NCBI GenBank assembly: GCA_910890315.1
Contig: CAJVGD010000049.1
Coordinates: 1 to 58,082, forward strand
DNA length: 58,082 bases
Source of the DNA: Serendipita indica DSM 11827
Lineage: Eukaryota; Basidiomycota; Agaricomycetes; Sebacinales; Serendipitaceae
Reading direction: 5' to 3'
This document shows, in pieces, positions 1 to 17,244 of this stretch. Position numbers and translations under genes: made by a program. Numbering within the stretch: the first letter of the stretch is position 1; every line of letters begins with the position of its first letter. Under the pieces are notes generated by a model. That model saw nothing but the letters and a program-made list of their open reading frames with translations. It searched no databases and was not told the DNA's origin.

Positions 1-137
1 TATATATACCTTTTCGCCGTAACACCCTTCTGTCTAACAGTAGGGCTTACTGATTCTGTGTAACACCAAGGGTAGATAATCGAGTAGTCCAAAGGCTCAG
101 AAGGTACTTGGGCTGCGCAGGAGTTGAGCCTAACGTG

Positions 138-144
138 TATAAAT
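138..144 (+). promoter_or_regulatory. TATA box of the first NLR gene
   Basis: A TATAAAT motif lies about 240 bases before the chosen ATG at 383. The intervening AT-mixed leader has no other gene. It is the only clear TATA-like site upstream of this gene, so it is the likely core promoter; the transcription start is inferred to be 25-35 bases downstream. Confidence 0.4.
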
Positions 145-382
145 GACATTTGCAATACATTGCCTATCGCATTCTCTATCAAACCTTGACCATACCGCAT
201 TAGAGATACACGACAGTAGTCACCTTGATTCCTGCTTCCATGCAACTGAACCACCTAACGAGTCCAAAAATACCCTATGAATCACAACTCTTACTCTTCT
301 CCACTCTTGTGTTCGGCTCTGTGTTGTGCCGACACTCTTTGACACACGACGCCGCCCATCTTGGATCCATCCGCGTCCACGG

Positions 383-3300
383 ATGTCGGCCAAACGGCGG
401 GACAAGTCGGAGAAACCACATGAAACTGACAATCGACCCGAATCTTCCTCTGTCGCCCAAAGCTCGTCTTCCAGGAAGAATCAAGTGTACCACACAGTCA
501 ACTTTGGCCTCGATGCATTGGGAAATATATCCGAGGGTTCAGATGTACTTGCTCCTCTCAAAGCAGCATGTCGAGCGACGAAATCTGTCCTTGATATCAT
601 GCAGGTAAATTGCTCCAACTCGCTCAACGGCTTCAACTGACAAATACGGGCAGGCTATCGAGAGCAACCAGGAAGAATGGACGAACCTAACACAGCGTCT
701 GAAGGGATACATGAGCGGACTCGAAAAGCAAACCACCTTGTTCAAGGCATATGCCGCAAACGATAGGGCTTTCGACGAGGCACTGAGACAGCCACTGATG
801 GACTATTTCAAGTATGTGAGGATTCTACATTTCTTCAGCAAGCTGATCGAAGCAGAGCTCTCGAAGATATCCATGATACGGTGGTCGAAGTGAGGGAGAA
901 ACGAAGTCGCAGCAAACTTGGGTTCTTGAAATCTATGAGCAAAGTGAAGATCGATGCTGGAGAGATTCGTGAACTGAACAGAGATATCGAGGACAGACAT
1001 CGGCAGTTCATGGTGCGGGTCTCTTCAGTCTTCTTCGCAATCTCACTATATACACAGGAAGCGTTGGGTATTTTTACTGCACTGCGTGCTCAAGGCATTC
1101 AACAAAAGAGTAAGTCTGAAATCTTTGTAAGAGGCTTGCTTAGCCGTTTCTAGTCGAGACTGCAACTATTCTTCAGTTACCGACAGTCGCATTCGCTGCG
1201 TCCTCGGTTCATACGACCTGTCTGAAAGGAACGCGTGAGAAAGTCCTTCAGATAATCTGGCGCTGGGCCAGTGAGGTGCCGTCGGAGAAGCCGATATTTT
1301 GGCTGTGTGATATAGCCGGGTCCGGCAAGTCTACAGTCGCAATGTCCGCAGTCGAATCATGGCGGAACGAAGGAGTGTTAGGGGGTCGATTCTTCTTCTC
1401 CATGGCAAACAACGACGCATCGACCACGGACAAGTTCTGTTCGACCATCGCAAGAGACCTTGTCCATTATTTCCCTGATCTCAGACCCCACATTGCCAAA
1501 GCTGTGGAACAGAACCCTTCTTTCATGCGAAGTTCTGTGGATGAGCAACTTCGGACACTCATCACGAATCCACTCCTCCAGTCAGATAAGCGCGTGATCC
1601 TCGTCATCGACGCTATCGACGAATGCAAATCTGGATCACAGCGAAGGGAACTTCTCGAGGCGCTTGCTACCGCTGCTCGAGAGTGCGCGAACCTCAAAAT
1701 CTTTCTCACCAGTCGGCCAGGTCCCGTCATCGAGGCGGTCTTGCAGGGACTTTTGATCAAGGAAAAGTTGGAAAATCGGCTTCACGATGTGAAACACCCG
1801 GATATCACAAACGATATCGCGGTGTATGTGCATCATTCATTGCATGAAGTCCTACCGCAGGACAAGAGACCGCGTCTGGCCGAAAAGGCCAACGGATTGT
1901 TCATCTGGGCGAGCACCGCATGTCGAATGCTCACGAGTGAAACCAGATTGAGTTCAGCCGAGGACGTATATGACCGTTTGATCTCTCTGGACCAGCCAGG
2001 AGTGATCGACGACCTATACAATCTTGTCTTCGAGCGGACAGACCCCGAGTACTACGCGGTCATGTGTTCAATGCTGGCGCTGCTGCACGGTGCATTTGAA
2101 CCGCTGACGGTGGACGATCTGGACGATCTAGTAAAACATGCAAAAGTACGGGGAAGTGCCAGGGCCCTGGTACAGAATCTAGGAAGCGTACTCAGTGTGG
2201 ATTCAAAGACGGATCTGATCCAATTCCGTCACCCAACGCTGGTCGAGTACCTTCGACGGTGCTCGATCCCCCGAGGTGGCGATAACCGAAATAAACTACA
2301 TATCGATATCGGCAATGCTCACGGTCAAACAGCATCGTGGTGTTTGAAGCGGTTCAAGTTGCCGATTGGAGGACTCAAGTTCAACATATGTGAAATCGAA
2401 TCCTCTTTCTTCCTAAACAGGCAGATTCCGGATCTAGAAGAGAGAATTTCAAAGTTCATTCCAAGGCGGCTTCGATATGCTGGTTTGCATTGGTTATTTC
2501 ATTTGGCGGAAACGGATGACGGGTGGCGAACTAGGCTAAAGGACGGAATTGAACACGTGATCAAAAGCCCATATGTCCTATACTGGATGGAGGTTCTGAG
2601 TTTCACGGGAGGGGTACCAAGGGCGATAGCGGGACTTCGAGCTGTTGCGCGCCATAGAAGAGTGAGTAGTCTATACGTACATATTATAGTGACTTACACA
2701 GATGCAGATTGAAGAGGAGACTAGGACGATGATGACGGAGGTTCGACGGTTTCTAATGGCATTTTCGGTGCCGATTCAAGACAGTGCTCCGCACATCTAC
2801 ATCTCAGCACTAGCATTCAGTCCGAGGCAGTCAATACTACATAACGAACGGCTGAAGTGGCATGCAAATACACTCAGTGTGACGCAAGGTTTCGAAGAGA
2901 GATATCCCCAACTTCCCAGGACTCTCCGAGGCCATGAATGGTGGATATACGCCGTTCAATTCTCACCAGACGGATCAAAAATTGTCTCTTGCTCGGGAGA
3001 CAAGACAATTCGATTGTGGGAGGCGGAAACGGGTCAGCCACTGGGAGAGCCGCTCCGTGGTCACACATCGGAGGTATTTTCTATCTCATTCTCTCCAGAT
3101 GGTTCACGAATCGTCTCTGGTTCGAACGACAAGACGATTCGACTCTGGGAGCCGGACACCGGCCGGCCGTTGGGAGAGCCTCTATGTGGTCATGAAGACG
3201 GTGTTTTGGCTGTCTTATTCTCGCCAGACGGATCAAAAATTGTCTCTTCCTCGTATGATAACACCGTTCGGGTGTGGGACGCAGATACTGGTCAGGCGTT

Positions 3301-5096
3301 GGGAGAGCCACTCCGAGGTCATGAGGGCTGGGTCTCCACCATCGCATTCTCGCCAAATAGTTCACGAATTGCCTCTGGCTCACTTGATCGGACAGTTCGA
3401 CTGTGGGACGCTGATACCGGTCAACTGGTGGGAGAGCCACTGCGTGGTCATGAAGGCCGAGTCTCAGCGGTAGCGTTCTCTCCAGATGGCTCAAGAGTTG
3501 TCTCTGGGTCGTGGGATCGGACCATTAGACTGTGGGAGGCAGATACCGGCCAACATGCGGGAGAGCCAATCCGAGGTCACGAAGGTTGGGTCTATGCCGT
3601 GGGATTCTCTCCAGACGGGTCACGGATTGTCTCTGGCTCATCGGACCAGACCGTTCGGCTATGGGAAGGAGAAACGGGCCAGCCACTGGGAAAACCACTT
3701 CGCGGCCATCAATCCGGTGTCAGCGCGGTGGCATTTTCGCCAGATGGCTCTCAAATCGTCTCTGGCTCGTACGACAAGACGATTCGACTATGGAACGCAG
3801 CCACTGGTGAACCGTTGGGAGAGTCACTCCAAGATCATGAAAACTCAGTGACGGCCATCGCATTCTCCCCGGACGGCTTGCAAATTGTTTCTGGATCAGA
3901 AGAAAAGACGCTTCAACTATGGGACGCAGAGACTGGTCAGCCATTAGGAGAGCCATTCCGAGGCCATGAAGACTCCGTCAGGGCTGTTGCGTTCTCGCCT
4001 GATGGCTCGCGAATCGTCTCTGGCTCGAGCGACGGCACAATTCGACTATGGAGAGCAAGCACTGGTCAACTGTTGGGAGAGGCACTCCGAGGTCATGAAG
4101 GCTGGATCTATAGTGTACATTTCTCATCGGACGGGTCAAAAATTATCTCTTGCTCGCGCGACAATACCGTTCGACTGTGGGACGGTGAGACTGGTGAGCC
4201 GCTGGGAGAGCCACTCCGAGGTCCTGATGAAAAAGTGATTGCGATAGCGGTCTCGCCAGATGGCTCCCGAATTGTCTCTGGCTCGCGAGCCGTTGATGGT
4301 CCCGAGAGCCTCGCTGAAACGACGATTCGATTGTGGGAGGCACATACCGGTCAGTCTTTGGGAGAGCCGCTACAAGGTCATGGAGCTCTAGTAGTCGCTG
4401 TCGCATTTTCGCCAGAGGGATCACGGGTTGCTTCTGGCTCGTGTGATTTTACAATTCGGCTGTGGGACGCTGACACTGGTCGGCCATTCGGAGAGCCACT
4501 CCGAGGACACAGCGGACCTATCAACACTTTCAAGTTCTCGCCTGACGGCTCACGGATTGTCTCTAGCTCGCTTGACGGGACGATTCGATTCTGGGACACA
4601 AATACTGGTCGTCCACTAGGAAGCCCACTTCTCGGTCACAAATCCATGATCAACGCGGTGGCATTCTCTCCAGATGGCTCGCGAATCGTCTCCGGCTCTT
4701 CCGACAAAACAATTAGGGTATGGAACGCGGAAACTGGTAAGGGGGCCTACGCTTGTTGTTCAATTTGTGATGACTTGACACCTGTCGTTAGATGCGATCT
4801 CAAAGAGCTCCAATAGAAATGAAGAAGCGCATTCAGGCTCGAGCAGCCCAACAGATGATTCAAAAGGAACCCTTGTACCCGGATTCGATCGGTGCTCGCT
4901 TTCGCAGGATGGCTGGGTCCAATCTTCCAGTAAATATCTTTTTTGGGTTCCACCAGACAATCGACATGGGCTGCAACATCCACGTTCTCTTCTGACTATA
5001 CCGACAAAGGGTCGGCTTCGTGCGACCAAAATTGATTTTAGCCGTTTTCACTGTGGACCCTCCTGGACAAACGTTCGAACAGACATTGATCAATGA
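383..5096 (+). CDS. NLR/STAND protein: MLKL-like helical domain, NACHT, 14 WD40 repeats
   Basis: Proposed exons 383-604, 654-811, 856-1012, 1058-1109, 1154-2661, 2702-4736 and 4792-5096 join in phase to 1,478 residues. ATG 383 is the first in-frame ATG. Residues about 20-180 form an amphipathic helical region ([14 protein letters not shown], then [10 protein letters not shown]) resembling the MLKL/HeLo-type bundle common at the front of basidiomycete NLRs. The NACHT ATPase follows, with Walker A (AGSGKST), Walker B ([11 protein letters not shown]) and the FLTSRPGP sensor. After a helical linker come 14 WD40 repeats of about 43 residues, enough for two seven-blade propellers; repeat 11 has a short insert. 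The last exon encodes a non-repeat tail ([13 protein letters not shown] ... SWTNVRT) also present beside the second NLR. Known of the family: ligand sensing by the repeats drives NACHT oligomerisation and exposes the N-terminal effector in cytosolic self/non-self or stress responses. The ligand here is unknown. Confidence 0.88.
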
Positions 5097-5204
5097 TCTG
5101 TTGCGGCGGCTATGGCTAATAGTATATGCTCTCTTCTGTCAAGAACTAGTTCCCATCTTCCTGTAGACTAGAGAATGTAGAATTTGTAAGATGCTCGTTT
5201 CATT

Positions 5205-5580
5205 CTCGCCATGGTTAATCTGGGGTGATCCTCGAATTATCTGATAACTTCCAGCGGGCTATTGCCCGTCTCAATGTATTCATTTCATGTCGGATGAACA
5301 GATCCCTCGCCAGGGTTTTGGAACTGACCGCATCTACAAGCTTTTCTTTTAATCTTATTTATTTACCTCAAGACCAACGGCACTCTTGGTTCCACGACGT
5401 CTCCTAACAGACTCCTCCGAAATGGTTCGGTAACTGTCCAATGTCCTCTGCTTCCGACATGGAATCCAATGATATGTGGAGCGCTACAACCTGTAAAGGG
5501 AAGCATGAGCGCTGCAAAATTTCCATCAGAGCTCCGACATGCGTCAACAACGAGCGTGTCGGGCCAAGGCATTACGCTCA
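5205..5580 (+). pseudogene. Diverged copy of the promoter and presequence of the mitochondrial thioesterase gene
   Basis: About 375 bases align, on the opposite strand, with the upstream region, 5' leader and first ~60 codons of the thioesterase gene that starts at 53,356. Shared landmarks include CATGGTTAATCTGG, ACCGCATCTACAAG, AAGACCAACGGCACTCTTGG and the presequence words RLLRNGS, LRHAST and SVSG. The original ATG is ACG here. The presequence frame stays open past the homology into about 45 unrelated residues ending near 5,696. The copy therefore stops inside the first coding exon, before any thioesterase domain. It is either a dead duplication or the seed of a chimeric small gene; no intact start is seen. 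Confidence 0.65.
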
Positions 5581-6094
5581 CCAACGGGGGAGAAGGATCC
5601 TTTGTACCCATGGGAGCAGCAATATGTGGACGAGCTCTAATCATAGGCACTCTCCAGCGACAAGGGACCAAAGGATTCTGGATCCGAGGCACGTAGTGAC
5701 GACATCAGTCCGAGGCGCGGAGTTTACAGAGGATGACCGATGCGGAAGACGAGCCATATAATTCGGAGCTCCGAGTTGATCTTGACTATTACTCGGAGAA
5801 GTCGGTGGGAATGGACATTGACGAGGGGTATATTCCTATGTCTGTACAAGTCAAATTGTTCGCCCTCTCTAGTCCAATAGTTTTACGCAAGGAAGTGTGA
5901 TAAACCATTCACTTTTACGAGGATAGGTCAAAGTAGTCGGGGCGAACGAACAGAGTTCGTGACCGACCCGTGAGGATGATAACGAGGTGAAGTTAATGAT
6001 AAAAGTTGTCTCCTCTCTCTTCTCTGTATGCTGTACTAGAAAAGAAACACGACTAGTCGCAAAATGGCGAGTTATCTGGCTCGTGCATTAGGAC
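5581..6094. other. Stretch with no recognisable gene
   Basis: Beyond the duplicated presequence there are short frames only, one rich in acidic residues around 5,730-5,890. I recognise no family, no splice-linked coding pattern and no RNA gene. The right part is the 3' flank of the profilin gene. Confidence 0.4.
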
Positions 6095-6802
6095 CTAGTA
6101 GTTCAACTTCATGAGGTAGTCTGCAAATCCTTCTACGGCAGCGATGCATAGCTTCTGGTCGATAGGGGGTTCGCAAATGGCCACAATGATTGAGCTGTTC
6201 GTCGTTACGATCACACATCCGTTGGGCTATCGTCAATTCCTCAGTTGTGTATTTACTTGGCGAATCAAAAGCACATACACCCTGCATTCCGTAGAGGCTC
6301 CGACTGCCAGATTCAAATGAGGTCACGAAGTACTTCTTCCCGCCGATCCGGACGCCATTGGCTCGCGCCTCATCTCGGTTCGGGTTTGTGAAAAGCTTTC
6401 TAATTGCGTCTGCCTCTCCAGGTTGGAACTGAAAGGCATATCAATCAGATAGGCAATTAGTAAAATCATATAAAGGGCATTGAAAGCGGTATTGATCAGC
6501 GCATGTTTTGCAGAGATGGGACCGCTACTGACTGCAAGATTGTCCGTCTTGGACCATGGTTCGCCTTGAGCTTGATACATGAGTGCGACTGCAGTGGCGG
6601 ATTTGGTTGCAGCTTTGCCACCATTGATGACATAGTACTCGAGTTGCTCTGAACAACGGATCACGGGTTGGATCATCAGTGGCAAGATGGGAATCGGGAC
6701 GGCAAAAATGGGAGAAAACCAGAAAGACAAGCATCAGCAGATCGATCAGTATTGGGGATAGTAGCGAACAGAGACGGACGTACGTTTCCAGGGGTCCGCC
6801 AT
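6095..6802 (-). CDS. Profilin
   Basis: Proposed exons 6802-6784, 6648-6533, 6428-6279 and 6226-6095 join in frame to 138 residues, slightly longer than the usual ~126. Profilin features are the start with an early Trp (MADPWKQLEYYV), the central KKYFV segment, SRSLYGMQG, VIVTTNSSIIVAICEP and the C-terminal helix ending GFADYLMKLNY. Profilin binds G-actin, catalyses nucleotide exchange and delivers ATP-actin to formins through proline-rich tracts, in the cytoplasm. The first exon is only 19 bases. The gene is divergent from the uS11 gene with 333 bases between the start codons, so the promoter may be shared. The donor of the second exon (GTCAGT) is the least certain border. Confidence 0.85.
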
Positions 6803-7135
6803 CGTCTTGTGCGTCTGAGCTTTGGCCGAGTTCAAGTTGGAGTTTCCTAAAAAGGCGCTGGCCAGTGGCTCTCGCCTGCTGGCGTCCTGGGACAACTCCA
6901 AGTTGCTGAAATGGGATTAAAAGGTTTAAAAGTGCTATAGTTTTCAGATGAGATGTTTGGATTAGCCAGATCCGTCAAGGCAAGTCTACCTGCTGGCTGC
7001 CAGGTGCATTCTCCTATCAAATGACCGTTAAATTGAATGAATTGACACGAAATATTCGGCATTTGACTTGTATTCCCGCCACCACTCCCAGTCTGTTGTT
7101 TGGCCAAACAGTCCATCCCAACCAAAACCTCGACC

Positions 7136-7771
7136 ATGGTACGAATACCCTGATAGCATCGCGCCAGACAGCTGATGAAGAGGTTTTATAGCCACCAAAG
7201 AAAGGAAAGGTTGTCAGGGAAGAAGCTACCGTCTCTCTCGGTCCTCAGGTCGCAGAGGGCGAGCTCGTCTTTGGCGTCGCGCACATCTACGCGTCTTTCA
7301 ACGACACTTTTGTACACGTTACCGATCTTTCGGGCAAGGAAACCATCTCGCGTGTCACCGGTCAGTCTTTGTTCTTTTTCCAGCTTTCTTGATCAAAACG
7401 ATCCAGAGTAGCTGACTGACTGTCCGTTCTAGGTGGCATGAAAGTCAAGGCTGATCGTGACGAATCGTCTCCATACGCCGCTATGTTGGCCGCTCAGGAT
7501 GTTGCTGCTCGCTGCAAGGAAGTCGGCATTACCGCTCTTCATATCAAGCTCCGTGCTACTGGAGGAACCGGAACAAAGACACCTGGTCCAGGTGGACAGT
7601 CGGCTCTCAGGGCTCTCGCTCGTGCTGGCATGAAGATTGGTCGTATCGAGGACGTGACACCTGTCCCGACTGACTGCACTCGCCGCAAGGTTGGTCTCGG
7701 TTCTCATATCCATCTTATTTCCCATATTGAATCATTCTATCTAGGGTGGTCGTCGTGGTCGTCGTCTCTAG
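7136..7771 (+). CDS. RPS14: 40S ribosomal protein uS11 (S14)
   Basis: Exons 7136-7138, 7192-7360, 7433-7689 and 7745-7771 join in frame to 151 residues, the normal length. The protein reads [54 protein letters not shown] and ends GGRRGRRL. uS11 sits on the platform of the small subunit and contacts the mRNA exit region. Exon 1 consists of the start codon alone, with an intron placed directly after ATG. The last exon is 27 bases and encodes the basic GGRRGRRL tail. There is no frame problem anywhere in this gene. Confidence 0.95.
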
Positions 7772-8047
7772 ATTCAAAAACTCGCATTTTCCGTGGTGCA
7801 TGCTTGTGTATGTGCTCTTGTCTGTGCGCGTGGTTTCAATTGTCGCCGCACGACACGCAGCAAGTCATCCTCGATGTCTTGTCCCGTGGTCGTGCCCATT
7901 CTGACCTCTGTTGTTTACAGTGTCCAATGGTATGTTGCCTTGGACGTTTCATACTATTAGGCGCCATGTATACATAAGAGAAGATCCAATTGCTCCCAAA
8001 CTGCGTGTGTTCTCGAGTCTATTCTAGTATCGTGCTCCCTGGTCGGC
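7772..8047. other. Convergent 3' flank between uS11 and the ABC transporter
   Basis: This 276-base stretch holds the 3' ends of two convergent genes. No further gene, repeat or RNA is evident. Pyrimidine-rich runs near 7,800-7,850 fit 3' UTR sequence. Confidence 0.4.
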
Positions 8048-13666
<5,619 letters not shown>

Positions 13667-14044
13667 TTGAGAAATAGGGGAGATGGGAGGATCAAGGGCC
13701 ACTTTATAAGCTCTGAGAGGATGCGAAAGACGCGGGGAGAGTGTATAGCGGAAGCTGACCAACTGATGCCGAGCACATGCGCTTCAGGGCCATCGAGTAG
13801 ATGGACACATCACAATAAGTCAGTCCAAGTCATTGAAACTGTGTAGACATACGTGTAGCTCGGCAGAAGCCCGAGTTATTTATGACTTAATTCACACCTG
13901 GACCCGACTCCGACACGACTCCGACTGGTATTTACCAAATTTGCACTACAACTATACATACCAACGCAAGCAGCTAACCGATCGGGCAATGCTTGCACAT
14001 CATACATTCTAGGCGCTGGTCAGCCCTTGATCCCGTCTACGATA
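13667..14044. promoter_or_regulatory. Divergent intergenic region, ABC transporter / F-box gene
   Basis: The start codons of the minus-strand ABC transporter and the plus-strand F-box gene lie about 380 bases apart. The region includes a short direct repeat of GACTCCGAC near 13,900. It is the only place for both promoters, but no TATA box is clear. Confidence 0.3.
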
Positions 14045-15758
14045 ATGATCCAACAAACACTCTCATGGATGTCCCTTCCAAACGAAATGATGATAGAATC
14101 CCTTTGGTTCTGTGCTGCCATAGACATTCTCCATGTCCGCCTCGTCAGTTTCATCTCCGCTCGAGCTTTCCAAGCAAATTGATCAATCTTCCAGCTCAAC
14201 AAGTTTCACAGGGAACTTGTCGACAAATCTCCAGAGCTTCAGCTCATCATCCAACTCGCCAAAGATGGCATGGCGCCGGCACATCGCGCAAGCTCCGCGT
14301 CGATCCACTCCATGCTCACCAACTGTACCATGACCCGCCGGAGATGGAACGCACTTGCACCTTTGGACCCGGTGTTATCCCCACCAACGGCTCAAGACTT
14401 TAACATCTACGAGTTTGGCGGCAGTATTCTGGCGTATTGTACTACTTATCCCGGCGAATCTGATTGCGTGAAATTCATCTCACTGGATCATCCAAAGAAG
14501 ACGGTAGTTGAGCCCGTTATACTTTCGTTCAAGTGCTGAACTCTCCTGCGATCCTGGCCAGCACTTGCTCGTCGTTGTCGAGGACGCTGCGACGTGAGTA
14601 TAATTCGAATATGCTTCTTTCAAACTGATCACATAGTGCAGAGACTATCCAGTACACTTGATGAGCATGCAGACTGGCGAGTACCACCATCGTGCCGCCA
14701 CTCGGATCTTCCACAATCTGAATGTCGCAGGGTATACATCACCTGACATTGCGACATGCATATCCGGGGATATCATATCTTTTGTTTACTCGCTTACCGA
14801 GGCTAGAGCCGAAATAGGTGTCGCTGTCGTCAACTGGGCCACTGGGGCAATTCTCGTGCGTTCTTTCCTGGCCCTCATTCATTGCTAACATGTCAGGAAA
14901 CAGTTGAGTTGCACATTCATCGGCGCACTCCATACGACATTGCTCTCGTCGCGCTTCCTCATAGTCGCATTTTGCACCACTACCGTCGCACCCGACGACG
15001 CACACCTCAAACTTTTCGACCTCGAAACACCAAGTCCACGAGATACATCTCTCGTCCTTCGTCTCCCAGCCTTTACGCAACATTCGACCCGTCGCTACTC
15101 TGCATCCTACTTTCTCCACGGCTCGAACAACGCCATATTATCCCAACGCACTGATGGAACGATGAGAACGGGTGAACGTGACATTGTAACGCTCTTTATT
15201 AAGGCCACCACCGTCGACTCGGATGCCGTCGTTCGCAAAATGCTCGTGTTCATCTCACGCGCTCGTTTACTCTCATTGGCATTCGAGTGGTCCCAAATGC
15301 CACATCATAGCCGCCCAAAGAGACACGTTCTGGCCTATGAGACGTGGACAGGCCACGGCAAACATACACGGTGGATTGACATTCTCGGGGTACGGCTCAT
15401 GAGCCACAAGAGCATCTATGGATCCAAGTGCGTTTGCTTGGCTAATCCAGCCGATATGGGTGCGATATTACCGTTGGGTCAAGAAGGGAATTCGACAGAT
15501 TTATGCGTGCTCGAGTTTAACGTAGGCCGCGACCCTACTCCATCGAATCCGGCAGAAAAGTCGTTTCTGGTGCGCTCGACGGACAAAGATGGATGGATCA
15601 CACGCGAGCTCGATCAAGATGTACGCGGGGGGCTGCCATTTCGGGTGCGTTGGACGCAGATGGATAATGCAGCTCAATGGCAAGACCTGTTCGTGGATCA
15701 GGAATACCTGATGGCGAGATTGGTGGGCCCCTTCCTTTTTGTTTCGCATCTGTGCTGA
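14045..15758 (+). CDS. F-box protein, family of unknown target
   Basis: Exon 1 (14045-14143) gives MIQQTLSWMSLPNEMMIESL ... HVRL, an F-box-like start (LPNE ... HVRLV). Exon 2 starts at 14195 with LNKFHRELVDKSPELQ. Later exons give CDPGQHLLVVVED, a block around DYPVHLMSMQTGEYHH, and a long last exon with LPLGQEGNSTDLCVLEFN, ending at 15758. F-box proteins recruit substrates to SCF ubiquitin ligases; the body here is a divergent beta-rich region seen in many Agaricomycete F-box proteins. Two junctions, near 14,535 and 14,895, do not join in frame by a one-base margin, so the gene is either damaged or carries sequencing errors. The homologous words continue on both sides, which favours errors. 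Confidence 0.6.
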
Positions 15759-15859
15759 CAAGCCTAGGATGAGGGCTTTGCAATTTATAGGGTGTAAGGT
15801 ACAGTCATTGTAAACCAGCTGCTTCATATATTCATAATACACGACTATTACTTTCGTGT

Positions 15860-16510
15860 CTATGCTCCTCGTCCACTGTCCAGGAACCTCTTGATGTCCA
15901 GCCCATAATATTCGCCTTCCTTGCTCTCCATCTTCTCGAACCCGATTGCCTTGTAAAACTGACGACCGTTGTCGTTCCTACTATCGATACCCACCCACAA
16001 CCCCTTTTCACCGTCTGCCTGGACCTGCAGCGCCGCCTGTCGAATCATCTTGGTGCCCCACCCTTTCCTGGTGTGGTGGGAGGATATTGATATGAAGAAA
16101 AGCCGGTAAACATCGAGAACTTCTTGACCCGTCAAAGCTGGGTTAGCAATGAAATCCAGATAATACAGCTCTGCGCCCGTGTAGGCGTCGCGGTCTGCAT
16201 CTTCGGGCTTAGGGTAGCGTGGGCGAAGGGGTGGCCAATTCTTCTCTGCATCCGCTTCGAATGCACGGCAGTTGGATGAGCCGACGACGTAGCCGACGAC
16301 ATCCTTTTCCACGCCGGCATCGTCGGTCTCGACGAGGACGTAGCGCCATGCGCTGTCGAGATGGAGGTATGGGACGGCGTAGACGAGACCTGGCATTTCT
16401 GGTTTTTTGAAGAGATGTTCGGCAGACTTGCCAGCGTCGCCTGTCAACAAACAGATGCGCGACACGGCTCCTTCGTCTGCGAGTGTGGCCTTGCGGAGGT
16501 GGAGTGGCAT
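15860..16510 (-). CDS. GNAT-family N-acetyltransferase
   Basis: A single exon of 216 residues with no intron. It starts MPLHLRKATLADEGAVSRIC, the usual beta1-alpha1 start of GNAT enzymes. Then come YYLDFIANPAL and FISISSHHTRKGWGTKMIRQ, the acetyl-CoA-binding motif A region, although the leading Gln/Arg of the motif is not canonical. The end carries GRQFYKAIGFEKMES, the typical motif B region. Such enzymes transfer acetyl from acetyl-CoA to an amine; the substrate cannot be read from the sequence. The gene is divergent from the Tfb5 gene. The first ATG of the open frame was chosen because GNAT homology begins immediately after it. Confidence 0.85.
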   Translation of the reverse strand: MPLHLRKATLADEGAVSRICLLTGDAGKSAEHLFKKPEMPGLVYAVPYLHLDSAWRYVLVETDDAGVEKDVVGYVVGSSNCRAFEADAEKNWPPLRPRYPKPEDADRDAYTGAELYYLDFIANPALTGQEVLDVYRLFFISISSHHTRKGWGTKMIRQAALQVQADGEKGLWVGIDSRNDNGRQFYKAIGFEKMESKEGEYYGLDIKRFLDSGRGA

Positions 16511-16673
16511 TGTCGATGGGACGTTGCTAATCCTGAGAGGACAAAGAGTGAGTTAAAGTAGGTGAACTGGACACGACCTGTCTATAAGTACCTTGTGTGC
16601 GAGGTAGTCGAACCGGTGGAGAGTTGTTGGCGGGAGTCTGTCACTCCACCATCGCTTGGAGTGGGTAGAGGGT

Positions 16674-16682
16674 TTTTATAAG
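16674..16682 (-). promoter_or_regulatory. TATA-like box upstream of the GNAT gene
   Basis: On the minus strand the sequence reads CTTATAAAA, about 165 bases before the GNAT start codon. Spacing and orientation fit a core promoter for that gene. No independent evidence. Confidence 0.35.
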
Positions 16683-16903
16683 CGTGAACAGCCTTGACGC
16701 ACATGCTCAGAGGCGGCTCATTTAGCTCCAGCTTCGTCCGGGAATCGCTCGCAGCCAGCTGTATAAGCAGCCATCGCGCCCGTAGAGATGACTTACGAAA
16801 TGCTTCCAATCGACACGACGAAACCTCGGATAATCTTTATCTTTTTGATGGTGCGGTGGGTGCGGCGAACTTGGATCGTTTAGACTTGACCATCACTGCG
16901 GTC

Positions 16904-17244
16904 ATGAAAGCCGTCAAGGGCGTCTTGATCACTTGGTGAGCTGAGATGACAAATGGGCTGCTACGTCGTTCTAATCAGTTTTTCCGCGCGCGGGGTTTGG
17001 ACCGAACCAATCACAGCGATGCAGCCGTCAAGCAAATTCTGTTGCAAATGAACGAGAGGCGGAGGGACGAGGATAGATTTGTCATCGAGGACCTTGACCA
17101 AACTCATTTGCTGATCAAAGCGGACGGGGAGGAGAACATGAGGGCCGAGCTGGAGTCCGAGGTGAGTGGGGAACCCAGGGGGCGTAGTGGGCAATCTGAC
17201 CACAGTATCAGCTCGAAAAGAACACGTATAGCTTGGAGCCATAG
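16904..17244 (+). CDS. TFB5: TFIIH basal transcription factor subunit Tfb5 (GTF2H5/TTDA)
   Basis: Exons 16904-16935, 17017-17161 and 17212-17244 join in frame to 69 residues, the expected size. The protein reads MKAVKGVLITCDAAVKQILL, then RFVIEDLDQTHLLIKAD and ends LEKNTYSLEP. Tfb5 is the smallest TFIIH subunit; it binds Tfb2/p52 and stabilises the core for nucleotide excision repair and transcription initiation in the nucleus. The gene is divergent from the GNAT gene and convergent with the complex I subunit gene. Single-frame reading misses it because the conserved core is split over three exons. Confidence 0.9.

Noticed and set aside
2934-4620. Several long alternative frames on both strands over the WD40 repeats of the first NLR
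   Set aside because: They arise because a near-periodic 129-base repeat keeps other frames open; their products are repetitive Ser/Arg/Trp-rich strings without family motifs.
6847-7137. Minus-strand frame between profilin and uS11
   Set aside because: It overlaps the divergent promoter, ends at the uS11 start codon and has no conserved motif.
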